DNA of 64,000 nt from Desulfosporosinus acididurans (GCF_001029285.1 NZ_LDZY01000004.1:186001-250000), one strand, 5' to 3'; counted from the stretch's first letter, positions 1 through 8,307 are shown. The notes: generated from the letters alone by a model not told the origin. A program made the numbers and translations.

Positions 1-56
1 CTGATCCATCATCCTTGAAAGGGCGGCATCTGTTCTGGATTATAATTACTAATTTA

Positions 57-80
57 AAAGGACCGGATACCCGGTCCTTT
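57..80 (-). terminator. Intrinsic terminator of the NlpC/P60 gene
   Basis: Perfect 10-bp stem (57-66 pairing with 71-80) with a 4-base loop. Read leftwards it lies downstream of the stop at 173 and is followed by TTTTAAATTAG. The T-run is short, so it may also serve a rightward transcript that ends before the window. Confidence 0.6.
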
Positions 81-90
81 GTGAATATTA

Positions 91-156
91 TCCAGTGCCC
101 ACAGGACACTTTCGTCACCGAAGCCCTGATGTTCAGCTATAGCTGAATGAGTTCAC
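91..156 (-). repeat. Structured intergenic repeat, copy A
   Basis: Read on the minus strand this segment matches the plus strand at 1071-1138. Shared blocks are GTGAACTC, AGCTGAACATC, GGGCTTC and TGTCC. Copy A can fold AGTGTCC with GGGCACT. Copies A and B are inverted relative to each other and bracket the NlpC/P60 gene. The family is not recognised; it could be a MITE-like element or a structured RNA. Confidence 0.6.
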
Positions 157-172
157 TTTGTTCTGTGTAAAA

Positions 173-883
173 TTATAAAACCCTTTGAGCCCCTTTATAG
201 GCGTTTAGCCAATAGGATGAAGTCAGTGGGTAAATGGCCACACCTTTGTGAGTTGTAGCACTAATGAATTGTGAGTTACCGAGATAAATACCTACATGGT
301 CAATGGTTCCGTTTCCAGCTGTGGAGAAAAAGACTAAATCACCAGGTTTCAGGTCTCCATAGGATACTGAAGTTCCGACCTTTGCCTGATCCTGACTGGT
401 ACGAGGCAGATTAATCCCCTGGGAAGCGAAAACATATTGAGTAAAACCGGAACAGTCAAAACCACTAGAAGTAGTGCCTCCCCATAAATACGGTGTTCCA
501 AGCAGACTTTTGGCTTTGGCAATGATCCCATCAATTTGAGAGGAATTTGTGGCAGGAGCTTGGGTAGTTAGATCCTTATCTAAGGCGCTTTGAGTCAGCG
601 GGCCAACGATTCCATCTACTTGGAGATGATCATTTTGTTGGAAATTCTCGACAGCTGAAAATGTTTTGGAACCGAAAATTCCGTCGATTGGGCCAACAGT
701 ATATCCCAAATTAACTAATTCCTTTTGCAAGGTTACGACATTATTACCAGTTGAGCCAAATCTCATAAGGGTTGCTGCCTGAACTGTCGGTGTGAAAGTT
801 ACCAGGCTTGTAAAGATAAATGTACTGGCTGCTAAAAGCTTAAGTGTTTGACTCCATTTTTTAGATGAATAATTCTGCTGCAT
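173..883 (-). CDS. Secreted NlpC/P60 peptidoglycan endopeptidase with PG-binding domain
   Basis: Predicted to cut peptide stems in the cell wall outside the membrane. A signal peptide covers residues 1-36 (VQA before the cut). A peptidoglycan-binding type 1 domain follows (about 42-103, DGIFG and VDGIVG repeats), then an NlpC/P60 domain (about 117-236) with the catalytic Cys144 in FDCSGF and His196 in DHVGIYLG; His212 is the likely third catalytic residue. The start ATG has a good ribosome site (AGGAGG). The gene stands alone and is bracketed by two inverted repeats. Family assignment is firm; physiological role (growth, separation, spore cortex) is not shown. Confidence 0.92.
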   Translation of the reverse strand: MQQNYSSKKWSQTLKLLAASTFIFTSLVTFTPTVQAATLMRFGSTGNNVVTLQKELVNLGYTVGPIDGIFGSKTFSAVENFQQNDHLQVDGIVGPLTQSALDKDLTTQAPATNSSQIDGIIAKAKSLLGTPYLWGGTTSSGFDCSGFTQYVFASQGINLPRTSQDQAKVGTSVSYGDLKPGDLVFFSTAGNGTIDHVGIYLGNSQFISATTHKGVAIYPLTSSYWLNAYKGAQRVL

Positions 884-1070
884 TTTTGCCTCCTAATGAA
901 TTTTATCACTTTTTAGGTTTTCCGCTGCAATGTTCATGGACAAGTTATGGTTTAAATCTTAGCATCTAAAAACTCATGTGAAAAGTAAAGGTTGTTGGTT
1001 TAATATCCGTATTTTTCCTTCATATTAAATTTTTAATAAACATGTTTCGCATAATAAATATAAACTCTTA

Positions 1071-1138
1071 GTGAACTCGTTTACGCTAAAGCTGAACATC
1101 GGGGCTTCAGATACAATAATGTCCAGTGGACATTATTG
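1071..1138 (+). repeat. Structured intergenic repeat, copy B
   Basis: Same element as 91-156 but in the opposite orientation. It folds a perfect 10-bp hairpin, AATAATGTCC with GGACATTATT, around an AGT loop. In copy A the equivalent stem reads AGTGTCC/GGGCACT, so one G-C pair is replaced by A-T on both sides, a compensating change. This supports selection on, or common origin of, a folded structure. Confidence 0.6.
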
Positions 1139-1268
1139 CCGAGCTGCCTTTCCCAATAGGAATACTTAGCGGCGAAGGAGGACTCTACCCCACCTGAAGT
1201 TATCGAAGGACCTACCACCACTTATAGAAGTGTGGGTCTTAAAAACTGGATAAGCAAAGGAAGTTAAC

Positions 1269-1318
1269 AAAACCCTGCATAAATAGTGGCTTAAATCCTC
1301 CACTTATATGCAGGGTCT
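1269..1318 (-). terminator. Intrinsic terminator downstream of EamA transporter
   Basis: ACCCTGCAT near 1271 pairs with ATGCAGGGT ending at 1318, with a second inner stem (AGTGG/CCACT). Read leftwards the hairpin is followed by TTTTGTT, as expected after the leftward gene that ends at 1396. Confidence 0.75.
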
Positions 1319-1395
1319 TGTTTATAAAAAGGATAGATTTTCATTATGCAACGGACTCAGTAATCGCCAATCTTCACTTCATATATTCCCAACTC

Positions 1396-2370
1396 TCATT
1401 TGCTTGCTAAATCTGCTTGCTGAGCAGATGATTCAAGGTTTAGTCCTATTGCTTCCGGTTCGCGGCTCATCCGGGATAACAGAAGCACGGCTATCCAAAC
1501 TATGGCAAAACCAACCCATTGTCCCAGATCAATAGTCTGATGTAAAATCAGCCAGTTAAGAAGTAAGCCAGTTGCAGGAAAGGCAAGTTCCGCGATGGTG
1601 GCATGAGAGGCCTTGACGCCATCTAACCCACGGTAGTAAAGAAGTAAACTTACAAGGCTTGGTACGAGCGTTTGAAACAAAAGGTTTGCCCAAACAGGTG
1701 CCAGACTAAGGGCTTGACCGATGATAAGCCAGTTTGGATGTTGGACTAAGATAATTACTGTCAACAAAGGCAGAGCAACAGCGAAGCGAAGTGCCGTTAA
1801 AGTAGTAAACGACAATTTGCCAACGAGATGTTTACCCATCACTGTAGATCCCCCCCAAAGTGCGGCAGCACCGATGGCAAATAAGGACCCAATTAGCTGT
1901 GAGGTATTAGCAGCGGTAGTTGGAATGTGCAGGCCAAAGGTGAGTAAGTAGGCACCGATGAGTGCAGCAATAAATAATTTCCAATAGTTTTTCCGCAGTT
2001 GCTCCTTAAGTACCCAGGCGGCAAGCAGGACGGCAAAAATAGGCTGCAGTTTTTGCAGAATGAGAACAACATTCGGGTTGCCGTAAGTAAATCCGGCAGT
2101 AAACAGGATCGAAGCTATAGCAGATCCGCCCCAGCTGATGAATATGACGGCTAACCAGTCAGCGAGCTTTAATTGGCGCAGTTCCTGACGTTTCCAAATA
2201 AGCACCGGAGCAGCGAAGAGGAACAATAATAAATGTTCCATCCAGACAATTTGAGAGGACGTCACATAGTGGAGCAATGTAACAATAAAGACACCGTCAA
2301 GTCCCCACATGGCTGCTCCAAGGGCGATCCACCAAATGGCCCAAGGAGATGATTGCTTTTTTTGTATCAA
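1396..2370 (-). CDS. EamA/DMT-family transporter under FMN riboswitch, probable riboflavin transporter
   Basis: Ten-helix drug/metabolite transporter fold with two EamA halves (inner membrane, about 324 aa). The start chosen is TTG at 2370, 7 bases after a GGAGGG site at 2378-2383. The longer frame up to 2463 would begin inside the riboswitch terminator, and the in-frame ATG at 2385 overlaps the ribosome site. The FMN riboswitch just upstream is strong evidence for control by flavin level, and EamA-type riboflavin importers (RibN) are known, so riboflavin or a flavin precursor is the inferred substrate. No other rib gene is adjacent. Substrate is inference. Confidence 0.85.
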   Translation of the reverse strand: MIQKKQSSPWAIWWIALGAAMWGLDGVFIVTLLHYVTSSQIVWMEHLLLFLFAAPVLIWKRQELRQLKLADWLAVIFISWGGSAIASILFTAGFTYGNPNVVLILQKLQPIFAVLLAAWVLKEQLRKNYWKLFIAALIGAYLLTFGLHIPTTAANTSQLIGSLFAIGAAALWGGSTVMGKHLVGKLSFTTLTALRFAVALPLLTVIILVQHPNWLIIGQALSLAPVWANLLFQTLVPSLVSLLLYYRGLDGVKASHATIAELAFPATGLLLNWLILHQTIDLGQWVGFAIVWIAVLLLSRMSREPEAIGLNLESSAQQADLASK

Positions 2371-2442
2371 ATTCAAACCCTCCATATCTTTTGCATGTAT
2401 TTGAATTGAACCTTCACATGTCACAAAGAGAAAATTGTGCAT

Positions 2443-2477
2443 GAAAAATACCCCGAGAAACAATTCTTTTCACGAGG
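2443..2477 (-). terminator. Expression-platform terminator of the FMN riboswitch
   Basis: On the minus strand CCTCGTGAAA pairs with TTTCTCGGGG (one mismatch, one wobble) and is followed by TATTTTTC. It lies between the aptamer and the transporter start, so FMN binding probably favours this terminator. Confidence 0.75.
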
Positions 2478-2520
2478 CATATACGAGGAACCAGGATAGC
2501 AGCTTGGCTAAACCTAGTTT

Positions 2521-2667
2521 TAACCTTCTCTCGTCCGGACTTTACCGTCGGCCTTGGAATTTCACCAAGTCAGTCGATGCATCGTCAAAGACGCATCGAG
2601 TCGCGGGCTGAATTGCACATGCAATCGTCACCGCCGGTAGGGAATCTCACCCTGCCCCGAAGGATCA
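2521..2667 (-). promoter_or_regulatory. FMN riboswitch (RFN element)
   Basis: The minus strand carries the RFN signature blocks in order: CTTCGGGGCAGGGTG, ATTCCCTACCGGCGGTGA, a variable arm, CCCGCGACTCG, AATTCCAAGGCCGACGGT and AAAGTCCGGACGAGAGAAGG. The P1 stem closes with ATCCTTC and GAAGGTT. The FMN-sensing aptamer is followed by a terminator and the EamA transporter gene, so flavin excess should switch the transporter off. Confidence 0.95.
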
Positions 2668-2731
2668 AATTCAATTAATGAAAGTATAACAGAATTTACA
2701 GTTCTAGGGTAGCCTTTATTTTATTAAAACA

Positions 2732-2926
2732 TTAATTCTTGTCTCGGACTTCACAGGTCGAGATTCCCAAAATAGCGCTTACCGGACAATATCGCAGTAA
2801 TCCTGTTGCTATTCCCAGGAGTCCGATAATCCCCCACCAGCTTTTGAAGGCCAAACCTAAAAGTATAATAATTGTTCCTATGATAATTCTAACAATTTGC
2901 TCAGTTTTCCCAACATTACATTTCAT
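2732..2926 (-). CDS. DUF2892 small membrane protein
   Basis: A 64-residue protein with two hydrophobic segments (about 11-25 and 31-45) after an N-terminal MKCNVGKTEQIVR stretch, typical of the DUF2892/YgaP-type membrane domain. It keeps CPV and CEV cysteines near the C-terminus. The start has a strong AAGGAGGTGATT site 3 bases before ATG. It is a single gene, divergent from lepB. Family members often go with sulfur or rhodanese proteins, but none is adjacent, so no function is assigned. Confidence 0.8.
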   Translation of the reverse strand: MKCNVGKTEQIVRIIIGTIIILLGLAFKSWWGIIGLLGIATGLLRYCPVSAILGISTCEVRDKN

Positions 2927-3100
2927 ACAATCACCTCCTTATTATTTTGCCCAATATCTTGAAGAGTTAATGCAATCTAAGAAAGAGTCTGCATGAGAAG
3001 AAACAATAATATGGCTTAAAACAACAACATTAAAATTAGAGGGGATTTTTTAAAGACAGCGAATTAACTTGGTGGAGATCTTTGAAAGGAGGAATTTTTT

Positions 3101-3637
3101 TTGGCGAAAAAGCGAAGTTTAACCAGGGCAATAATGGAAACTGCAGAAATTCTGATATTTGCCTTTATATTATCGTGGGGTTTACGAAGTAATGTGGTGG
3201 AAGCGGCAACAATACCGACGCCATCGATGATGCCTACCATTCATGAACAGGATAGAGTGATTGTAGACAAGTTGTTTTATAAATTCACTGGAATACAAAG
3301 GGACGACATCATTGTTTTTAACCCTCCCAAGAACTTGGATTCCAGTGGCGACTATTGGATCAAGCGAGTTATTGGCTTGCCGGGAGATAAAGTTCAAATT
3401 ACGGGCGGAAAGGTCTATCTTAATGGTCAGCCTTTGACAGAACCCTTCGAAATGGAAGCTCCTGATTATAATTACGGTCCTGTAATTGTTCCCAAAGATT
3501 CATATTTTTTACTTGGCGATAATCGCAATCATAGTCTCGACAGTCATTATTGGGGAGCTTTGCCCGCCAAAGAGGTCGAAGGAAAAGCAGTTTTAAGATA
3601 TTGGCCCTTGCAGCGGTTTGGAACGATAGCTAAGTAA
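3101..3637 (+). CDS. lepB: Signal peptidase I
   Basis: Membrane-bound serine protease that removes signal peptides from exported proteins. At 178 aa it is the short Gram-positive form, with one N-terminal anchor helix (about 10-28). Catalytic Ser42 lies in PTPSMMPT and the general base Lys88 in WIKRVIGLPGD; the conserved GDNRNHSLDSHYWG box follows. The start is TTG after AAAGGAGGAA. It stands alone. Confidence 0.96.
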   Translation: MAKKRSLTRAIMETAEILIFAFILSWGLRSNVVEAATIPTPSMMPTIHEQDRVIVDKLFYKFTGIQRDDIIVFNPPKNLDSSGDYWIKRVIGLPGDKVQITGGKVYLNGQPLTEPFEMEAPDYNYGPVIVPKDSYFLLGDNRNHSLDSHYWGALPAKEVEGKAVLRYWPLQRFGTIAK

Positions 3638-3728
3638 TAAGTGATTAGAAAGATTTATGATAAGGGAGACTTTCTGGAAATGGAAAGGACTCTCTTCTTT
3701 ATTGGTTTCCTGAATTTTAGTTAGAAAG

Positions 3729-4241
3729 ATGGGGGATCATTTGACAAAGACGTCTCTCCAATCATTTCTGCCGATAATTGATTATACGTCCCGCATTTTA
3801 GTTCTCGGTTCAATGCCCAGTGTACAGTCTCTAAGGGAACAACAATATTATGCCAATCCTCGGAATCAGTTCTGGAGGATTATATATACTATTTTTTCCG
3901 CGTCTCTGGAGTCTGATTATATCCGGAGAATCGAGTTTATTAGGAGTAAGAGAATTGCCTTGTGGGATGTTATTGCTACCTGTCACAGAGAAGGAAGTTT
4001 AGATTCCAAGATCAAGGGTGAAAAAGCGAATGATTTCCATCAGCTATTCAATACCTATACAAACCTGGAGCTGGTGGTGTTTAATGGATCGAAGGCTTAC
4101 GCAACATTTAGAAAACAGGTAGGATTTGACTTCACCAATGTAAGCTTCAAGCAATTGCCTTCAACTAGTCCTGCCAACACTATAAAGCTGGAAGAAAAAA
4201 TTTGTCAGTGGTCGATTATCCGTAGTTTTTTAGACAATTAG
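3729..4241 (+). CDS. DNA-deoxyinosine/uracil glycosylase family protein
   Basis: Uracil-DNA-glycosylase-superfamily protein (170 aa) of the hypoxanthine-DNA-glycosylase type. The family signature is visible as LGSMPSVQSLREQQYYA followed by NPRNQFW. A second motif, VFNGSKA, and a late LPSTSPAN loop match the DNA-binding serine-proline loops of this fold. It would excise deaminated bases in base-excision repair. The start is either ATG 3729 or TTG 3741, which sits close behind GGGGGA. Confidence 0.85.
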   Translation: MGDHLTKTSLQSFLPIIDYTSRILVLGSMPSVQSLREQQYYANPRNQFWRIIYTIFSASLESDYIRRIEFIRSKRIALWDVIATCHREGSLDSKIKGEKANDFHQLFNTYTNLELVVFNGSKAYATFRKQVGFDFTNVSFKQLPSTSPANTIKLEEKICQWSIIRSFLDN

Positions 4242-4396
4242 TAGGCAATGATGATTTTGGCAATTTGTTAAGCATTATTCTTTAACTCAGGGTCTAGATC
4301 ATGATTGCACCTTGGATATTCCATAGTTAGTATTAAATACGCTATAATTATAAGTTCGCTTAAATTATTCAATGAAACAAGGAGGACAATTCTATC

Positions 4397-5047
4397 ATGA
4401 CCTACAAAGCTGTCATTTTTGATCTCGATGGGACCTTAGTTAACTCCCTTGAGGATATTGCTGATTCAATGAACCTGGTTTTGAAAACCTTAGACATGAA
4501 AGTGCACAACCTGGAAGATTATAAATACTTTATTGGAAATGGGATCAGAAATCTGGTTAGTCGAGCTTTGCCTGAACAATCCAGAGAAGAAACCTTCATT
4601 ACAGAATGTTTCGATCTGATGATGAAGGAATATCGCGAGAGATGCCTTGAAAAAACAAGACCTTATGAGGGTATCCCTGAGCTGCTTGATGAATTGACAA
4701 GACGTAAACTCAAGCTTTGCGTTCTGTCTAATAAGGTCGATGAACTGACTCAAAAAGTTGTGTCAGCTCTTCTTGCGAATTGGAAGTTTGAAGTTGTTTT
4801 GGGACCTAGGGAAGATATTCCTAGGAAGCCTGATCCCACAGGCGCTTTCTATATCAGCAAGCAATTAAATATCCCTCAGGCTGAGATTATTTATCTGGGA
4901 GATTCAGGCGTTGATATGCAAACGGCAGCTACTGCCAAGATGTACGCGGTGGGAGCTCTTTGGGGCTATCGCAGGAGAGAGGAGTTAAGCCAAAACGGTG
5001 CCCAATCTTTAATTAACCATCCCTTAGAATTTTTAGAGCTCTTATAG
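4397..5047 (+). CDS. HAD hydrolase, phosphoglycolate phosphatase-like
   Basis: HAD-superfamily phosphatase of 216 aa. Motif I is FDLDGTLVNS, motif II is VLSNK, the motif III lysine is in RKPDP, and motif IV is YLGDSGVDM. The cap is the small alpha-helical type of the Gph/PgpB subgroup. A good ribosome site (AAGGAGGA) precedes the ATG, and a TATAAT box at 4343-4348 is a possible -10. It may clear 2-phosphoglycolate or a similar small phosphoester; the substrate cannot be read from sequence. Confidence 0.88.
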   Translation: MTYKAVIFDLDGTLVNSLEDIADSMNLVLKTLDMKVHNLEDYKYFIGNGIRNLVSRALPEQSREETFITECFDLMMKEYRERCLEKTRPYEGIPELLDELTRRKLKLCVLSNKVDELTQKVVSALLANWKFEVVLGPREDIPRKPDPTGAFYISKQLNIPQAEIIYLGDSGVDMQTAATAKMYAVGALWGYRRREELSQNGAQSLINHPLEFLELL

Positions 5048-5156
5048 GAAATAATTGTTACGAGAAGGAATCTTTAGCATAATATGACCTTCCTTCGGAC
5101 ATCTTAGTTATTTAGAGAATTATTTAGACGATAGTGTTTGGTTCGGAGGGGTTACT

Positions 5157-5801
5157 GTGCGAGTTTTAGCCTTTTTACTCGCGTTAACGATTCTTTTTCT
5201 TTTAAGCTTAGCAATAAAAGCGGAGGTTGATTTTCGCTATCGGCGAGTGGAGGAAAAAGATCATCTGGAAATTGATTTTCGAGCATTACATGGGATTTGG
5301 CATACTCAATATCAAATTCCAACACTCCAATTGGAATGGGAAAAAGGTCCGGAATTAGAAGTAGATCAAGTCGCTGAAGGAAAGGGCGGCAGGCGAAAAG
5401 CAAAATCAAGCGTACGTTTTCGATATTTCCGCGGAGGATGGATCTATCGGCTTTGGCCTAAGCTGCAAATTTATGTTCATCGATTAGTTTGGCTAAAGAA
5501 CAAGTTTTATGGCGGAATCCATTGCAAAACTATTAAATGGCGAATTGAGATTGGCTTCAAGGATGCGGCTCAAACAGCGATGGCTGCGGGAGCTTTTTGG
5601 AGCCTGTTTGGATTTGCCCTGGCCCGTCTCTACAAACAAGTTATCGTGGAGGCTAAGAATCCTGAACTTGTGGTCGTTCCACAATTTAAAAAAGAAGGAT
5701 TTTTATGTGATATCCAATGCATATTCCAATTAAGAATCGGTCATATTATTTTTGTTGGATTTAAAGCTGTGCGTAGTTTCAAGCGGGCTAGAAGGGGGTA
5801 G
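5157..5801 (+). CDS. DUF2953 domain protein, upstream partner of gerW
   Basis: A 214-residue protein with one N-terminal hydrophobic segment (about 3-20), then a basic region and a second weakly hydrophobic part near 140-160. It matches the DUF2953 family, which in spore-formers is regularly found directly before ytfJ/gerW. That arrangement is seen here with only 4 bases between the genes. The start is GTG after GGAGGGG. Probable sporulation-associated membrane protein; biochemical role unknown. Confidence 0.8.
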   Translation: MRVLAFLLALTILFLLSLAIKAEVDFRYRRVEEKDHLEIDFRALHGIWHTQYQIPTLQLEWEKGPELEVDQVAEGKGGRRKAKSSVRFRYFRGGWIYRLWPKLQIYVHRLVWLKNKFYGGIHCKTIKWRIEIGFKDAAQTAMAAGAFWSLFGFALARLYKQVIVEAKNPELVVVPQFKKEGFLCDIQCIFQLRIGHIIFVGFKAVRSFKRARRG

Positions 5802-5805
5802 TAGC

Positions 5806-6243
5806 ATGGGTAATCATCCTATAGAATTATTGATGAAAACAGCCATGGAAAGTATCCAGCAAATTGTTGACGTTAATACCATTATTGGTGACCCGGTAGA
5901 AACCCATGATGGATCCGTTATTATTCCAATATCACGGGTAGCGTGTGGTTTTGCAGCAGGGGGCAGCGAATTTTCCCCGCCCGATCAGCAAAAAGAGAAC
6001 GGAAATAATTCAGGGGATTCGGCAAACCAACTTCCTTTTGGAGGCGGCGCAGGTGCCGGAGTATCCGTACAACCCGTCGGTTTCTTAGTCGTTGGCAATG
6101 GAACCATCCGCCTGCTGCCTGTCGACAGCAATGTCGTCATCGATCGTATCTTAGATACGGTTCCAGATCTTTTAGACAAACTGTCAGGAATGCTTCACAA
6201 AAAGAAGAAGACTTCAGATGAAATTATACTGGCCAGAGAATAA
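5806..6243 (+). CDS. gerW: GerW/YtfJ family sporulation protein
   Basis: A 145-residue protein of the YtfJ (GerW) family, needed for full germination of Bacillus spores. Visible marks are the N-terminal HPIELLMKTAMESI helix, the GDPVETHDGSVIIPISRVA strand region, a glycine-rich linker (GGGAGAGVSVQPVGF) and the DTVPDLLDKL C-terminal helix. The start at 5806 is chosen because GAAGGGGG precedes it and the longer frame overlaps the upstream gene. It forms an operon with the DUF2953 gene. Confidence 0.92.
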   Translation: MGNHPIELLMKTAMESIQQIVDVNTIIGDPVETHDGSVIIPISRVACGFAAGGSEFSPPDQQKENGNNSGDSANQLPFGGGAGAGVSVQPVGFLVVGNGTIRLLPVDSNVVIDRILDTVPDLLDKLSGMLHKKKKTSDEIILARE

Positions 6244-6279
6244 GTTCTAGCCGCCCAAATACATAGGCAATATTCAATA

Positions 6280-6307
6280 AAAGAACGAGAAGATCTCGTT
6301 CTTTTTT
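6280..6307 (+). terminator. Intrinsic terminator after gerW
   Basis: AAGAACGAGA and TCTCGTTCTT form a 10-bp stem with a short loop and run into TTTTTT, 40 bases after the gerW stop. Confidence 0.88.
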
Positions 6308-6346
6308 GTCCGCCCTTTTCATAGATTTTTTCAAGGGGGGTGGGCT

Positions 6347-6928
6347 ATGGTTAACCTCATCTGGCTGATTATGTTAGTCATTGGCATTTTGATTTCAGCA
6401 ATTAATGGACAGATAGAAATTGTCACAGTTTCGGCTATGAAAGCTGCCGAATTAGGGGTAGAGGTAGCCATTGAACTTATCGGAGTAATGAGTTTATGGT
6501 TAGGGTTGATGCGTTTAGCCGAAGAAGCGGGAATTGTAAAGGGAATCGCTCGTCTTTTTGGGCCCGTCGTTCGCCTCTTATTCCCCACCCTAAAACCGGA
6601 TAGTCCGGCTCTTGGAGCCATAATTATGAACTTAAGCGCCAACATTTTGGGATTGGGAAATGCAGCGACTCCTTTTGGACTAAAAGCTATGCAGGAATTG
6701 CAAAAGGAAAATCCCACGCCGGAAACGGCAAGTCCTGCGATGATAACATTTCTCGCCCTAAACACCTCGTGTATAACTCTAATACCCGCGACAATTATTG
6801 GGGTAAGGCTGAAGGCTAATTCGGCTAATCCAACAGAAATTATCGGAACAACTATTGTTGCAACGGGGTGTGCTATGACCTCGGCTATTATTGTGGATTA
6901 TCTTTTACGTAGGAGGGCAGCCAAATGA
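6347..6928 (+). CDS. spmA: Spore maturation protein A
   Basis: Integral membrane protein (193 aa) of the nucleoside-recognition (Gate) domain family, needed in Bacillus for spore-core dehydration. Several hydrophobic helices are visible, and the conserved segment NLSANILGLGNAATPFGLKA is present in full. AAGGGGGG precedes the ATG. The stop overlaps the spmB start by 4 bases (ATGA), so the pair is translationally coupled. Confidence 0.95.
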   Translation: MVNLIWLIMLVIGILISAINGQIEIVTVSAMKAAELGVEVAIELIGVMSLWLGLMRLAEEAGIVKGIARLFGPVVRLLFPTLKPDSPALGAIIMNLSANILGLGNAATPFGLKAMQELQKENPTPETASPAMITFLALNTSCITLIPATIIGVRLKANSANPTEIIGTTIVATGCAMTSAIIVDYLLRRRAAK

Positions 6929-7461
6929 AGGCAATTGCTGAAATTTCACGTTGGGCGATTCCGCTGCTTCTTTTGTTTATCCCGGTGATTGCCTTTTTAC
7001 GTAAAGTACCTGTTTATGAATCCTTTGTGGCAGGAGCCGAGGAAGGGTTTAATACCGGTGTTCGCATACTTCCGTTTTTAATTGGCATGTTGGTATCAAT
7101 TCGAATCTTTGTTGATTCGGGAGCTTTGAACATCCTGGCCCATTGGCTGCAGCCGATATTTGCTTATTTCGGATTGGATTCCAACGTCGCGGCAATTATT
7201 CCTTTAGCAATAATGCGTCCTTTAAGCGGATCGGGTGCCCTTGGAGTAGCGACTCAACTGATAAACCAATATGGTCCTGACTCTTATATAGGACGTTTAG
7301 CGTCTACCCTTCAAGGAAGCACAGACACAACATTTTTTGTGTTAACGATCTATTTTGGATCGGTAGGCATACGAAAGTATCGCTATGCTCTTAAATTGGG
7401 ATTATTGGCCGATTTTATAGGCTTAATTGCTTCGATTTGGATTGTTACAAAAACGTTTTAA
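6925..7461 (+). CDS. spmB: Spore maturation protein B
   Basis: Partner of SpmA (178 aa) with the second nucleoside-recognition domain. The conserved FVAGAEEGF and MRPLSGSGALGV segments are visible, followed by the GSTDTTFFVLTIYFGS helix. It is a polytopic membrane protein. It starts inside the last codons of spmA and is expected to be made in the forespore or mother cell with it. Confidence 0.95.
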   Translation: MKAIAEISRWAIPLLLLFIPVIAFLRKVPVYESFVAGAEEGFNTGVRILPFLIGMLVSIRIFVDSGALNILAHWLQPIFAYFGLDSNVAAIIPLAIMRPLSGSGALGVATQLINQYGPDSYIGRLASTLQGSTDTTFFVLTIYFGSVGIRKYRYALKLGLLADFIGLIASIWIVTKTF

Positions 7462-7512
7462 TGAGTAATTTTTGCGCATACTAACAATATCCGAAAGGAG
7501 GAATTTGTTAGT

Positions 7513-8307
7513 ATGCTTTATATTCTTTTACCAGCCTATAACGAAGCCGGTTCTCTTCCGGTGCTGCTTGATAATATTGAAGAGACCTGTGCTGATCTTC
7601 CTCATTTAATTATCGTAGTTAATGATGGAAGTACTGACACGACACCGGAGGTAATTGCGAGGTATACTCGGATTTATTCAACGGTGCACCAAGTTAACCA
7701 TGTTCAAAATCAAGGCTTAGGAGCAGCTTTAAACAGTGGATTTCAATACGTTTTAAACTACAATACAACTCATCAGCTTTCCTTGATAAATGCTCCGGAT
7801 GATTTTCCTGACTTGGTTATAACGATGGATGCTGATAACACACAACCAGCTGACCGCATTCCCTTGCTATTGGAGGCGATTCGGTCCGGTGCAGACTTAG
7901 CCATCGCTTCAAGATTTACTAAGGGCGGAGAGCAATATGGCCTTTCCTGGCTGAGAAAATTACTTTCTTGGGGAGCAGGAAAAGTTATGAATTTTTTCCT
8001 TCCAATCAGAGGTGTCCATGATTATTCCTGTGGTTACCGTGCATATCGGCTTTCCTTATTGGCAGAAGGAACAAGGCAATACGGACCGAACATAATTCAG
8101 AGCCGTAATTTTTCCGGAATGGTGGAACTGCTCTTGAAAATAGCCCCCTTTGCAGATCGTGTGACAGAAGTTCCGCTAAAACTTCATTACGAATTAAAAC
8201 AAGGTGCAAGCAAAATGAAAATTTGGGCTACGATTTGGGGCTATGTTCAGTTAATCTACCAGATTAAACGGCAAAGGTGGAGTCTTGTCGAATGGGTCGA
8301 AGAGTAA
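7513..8307 (+). CDS. Family 2 glycosyltransferase, polyprenyl-phosphate type
   Basis: A 264-residue GT-A enzyme resembling dolichyl/polyprenyl-phosphate sugar synthases. N-terminal LLPAYNEAGSLP, then VVNDGSTD, the metal-binding DAD in ITMDADNTQP, and ASRFTKGGEQYG. No strong C-terminal membrane helices are seen, so it probably acts at the inner face of the membrane. GAAAGGAGGAA precedes the ATG. It overlaps the next gene, a GT39-like transferase that would use the lipid-linked sugar it makes. Confidence 0.88.
   Translation: MLYILLPAYNEAGSLPVLLDNIEETCADLPHLIIVVNDGSTDTTPEVIARYTRIYSTVHQVNHVQNQGLGAALNSGFQYVLNYNTTHQLSLINAPDDFPDLVITMDADNTQPADRIPLLLEAIRSGADLAIASRFTKGGEQYGLSWLRKLLSWGAGKVMNFFLPIRGVHDYSCGYRAYRLSLLAEGTRQYGPNIIQSRNFSGMVELLLKIAPFADRVTEVPLKLHYELKQGASKMKIWATIWGYVQLIYQIKRQRWSLVEWVEE

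Larger units (their letters stand above)
884..1395. other. Gene-free stretch with repeat B and terminator
   Basis: Positions 884-1070 are AT-rich and would carry the promoter of the leftward NlpC/P60 gene; no c-di-AMP (ydaO) riboswitch signature was found. Positions 1071-1138 are repeat copy B. Positions 1139-1260 continue as GC-richer, possibly structured sequence ending in an imperfect hairpin at 1208-1240 (CCACTT ATAG AAGTGTGG core). The EamA terminator follows. The open frame at 1308-1535 is antisense to the EamA gene and is not considered real. Confidence 0.5.

Noticed and set aside
884-1070. c-di-AMP (ydaO) riboswitch before the NlpC/P60 gene
   Set aside because: Such riboswitches often precede wall hydrolases, but the conserved blocks were not found on the minus strand.
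1308-1535. 75-codon frame on the plus strand
   Set aside because: Antisense to the EamA 3' end and overlapping its terminator; no ribosome site.
2371-2463. Longer start of the EamA gene at 2463
   Set aside because: The extra residues are encoded by the riboswitch terminator and leader, and a clear ribosome site points to TTG 2370.
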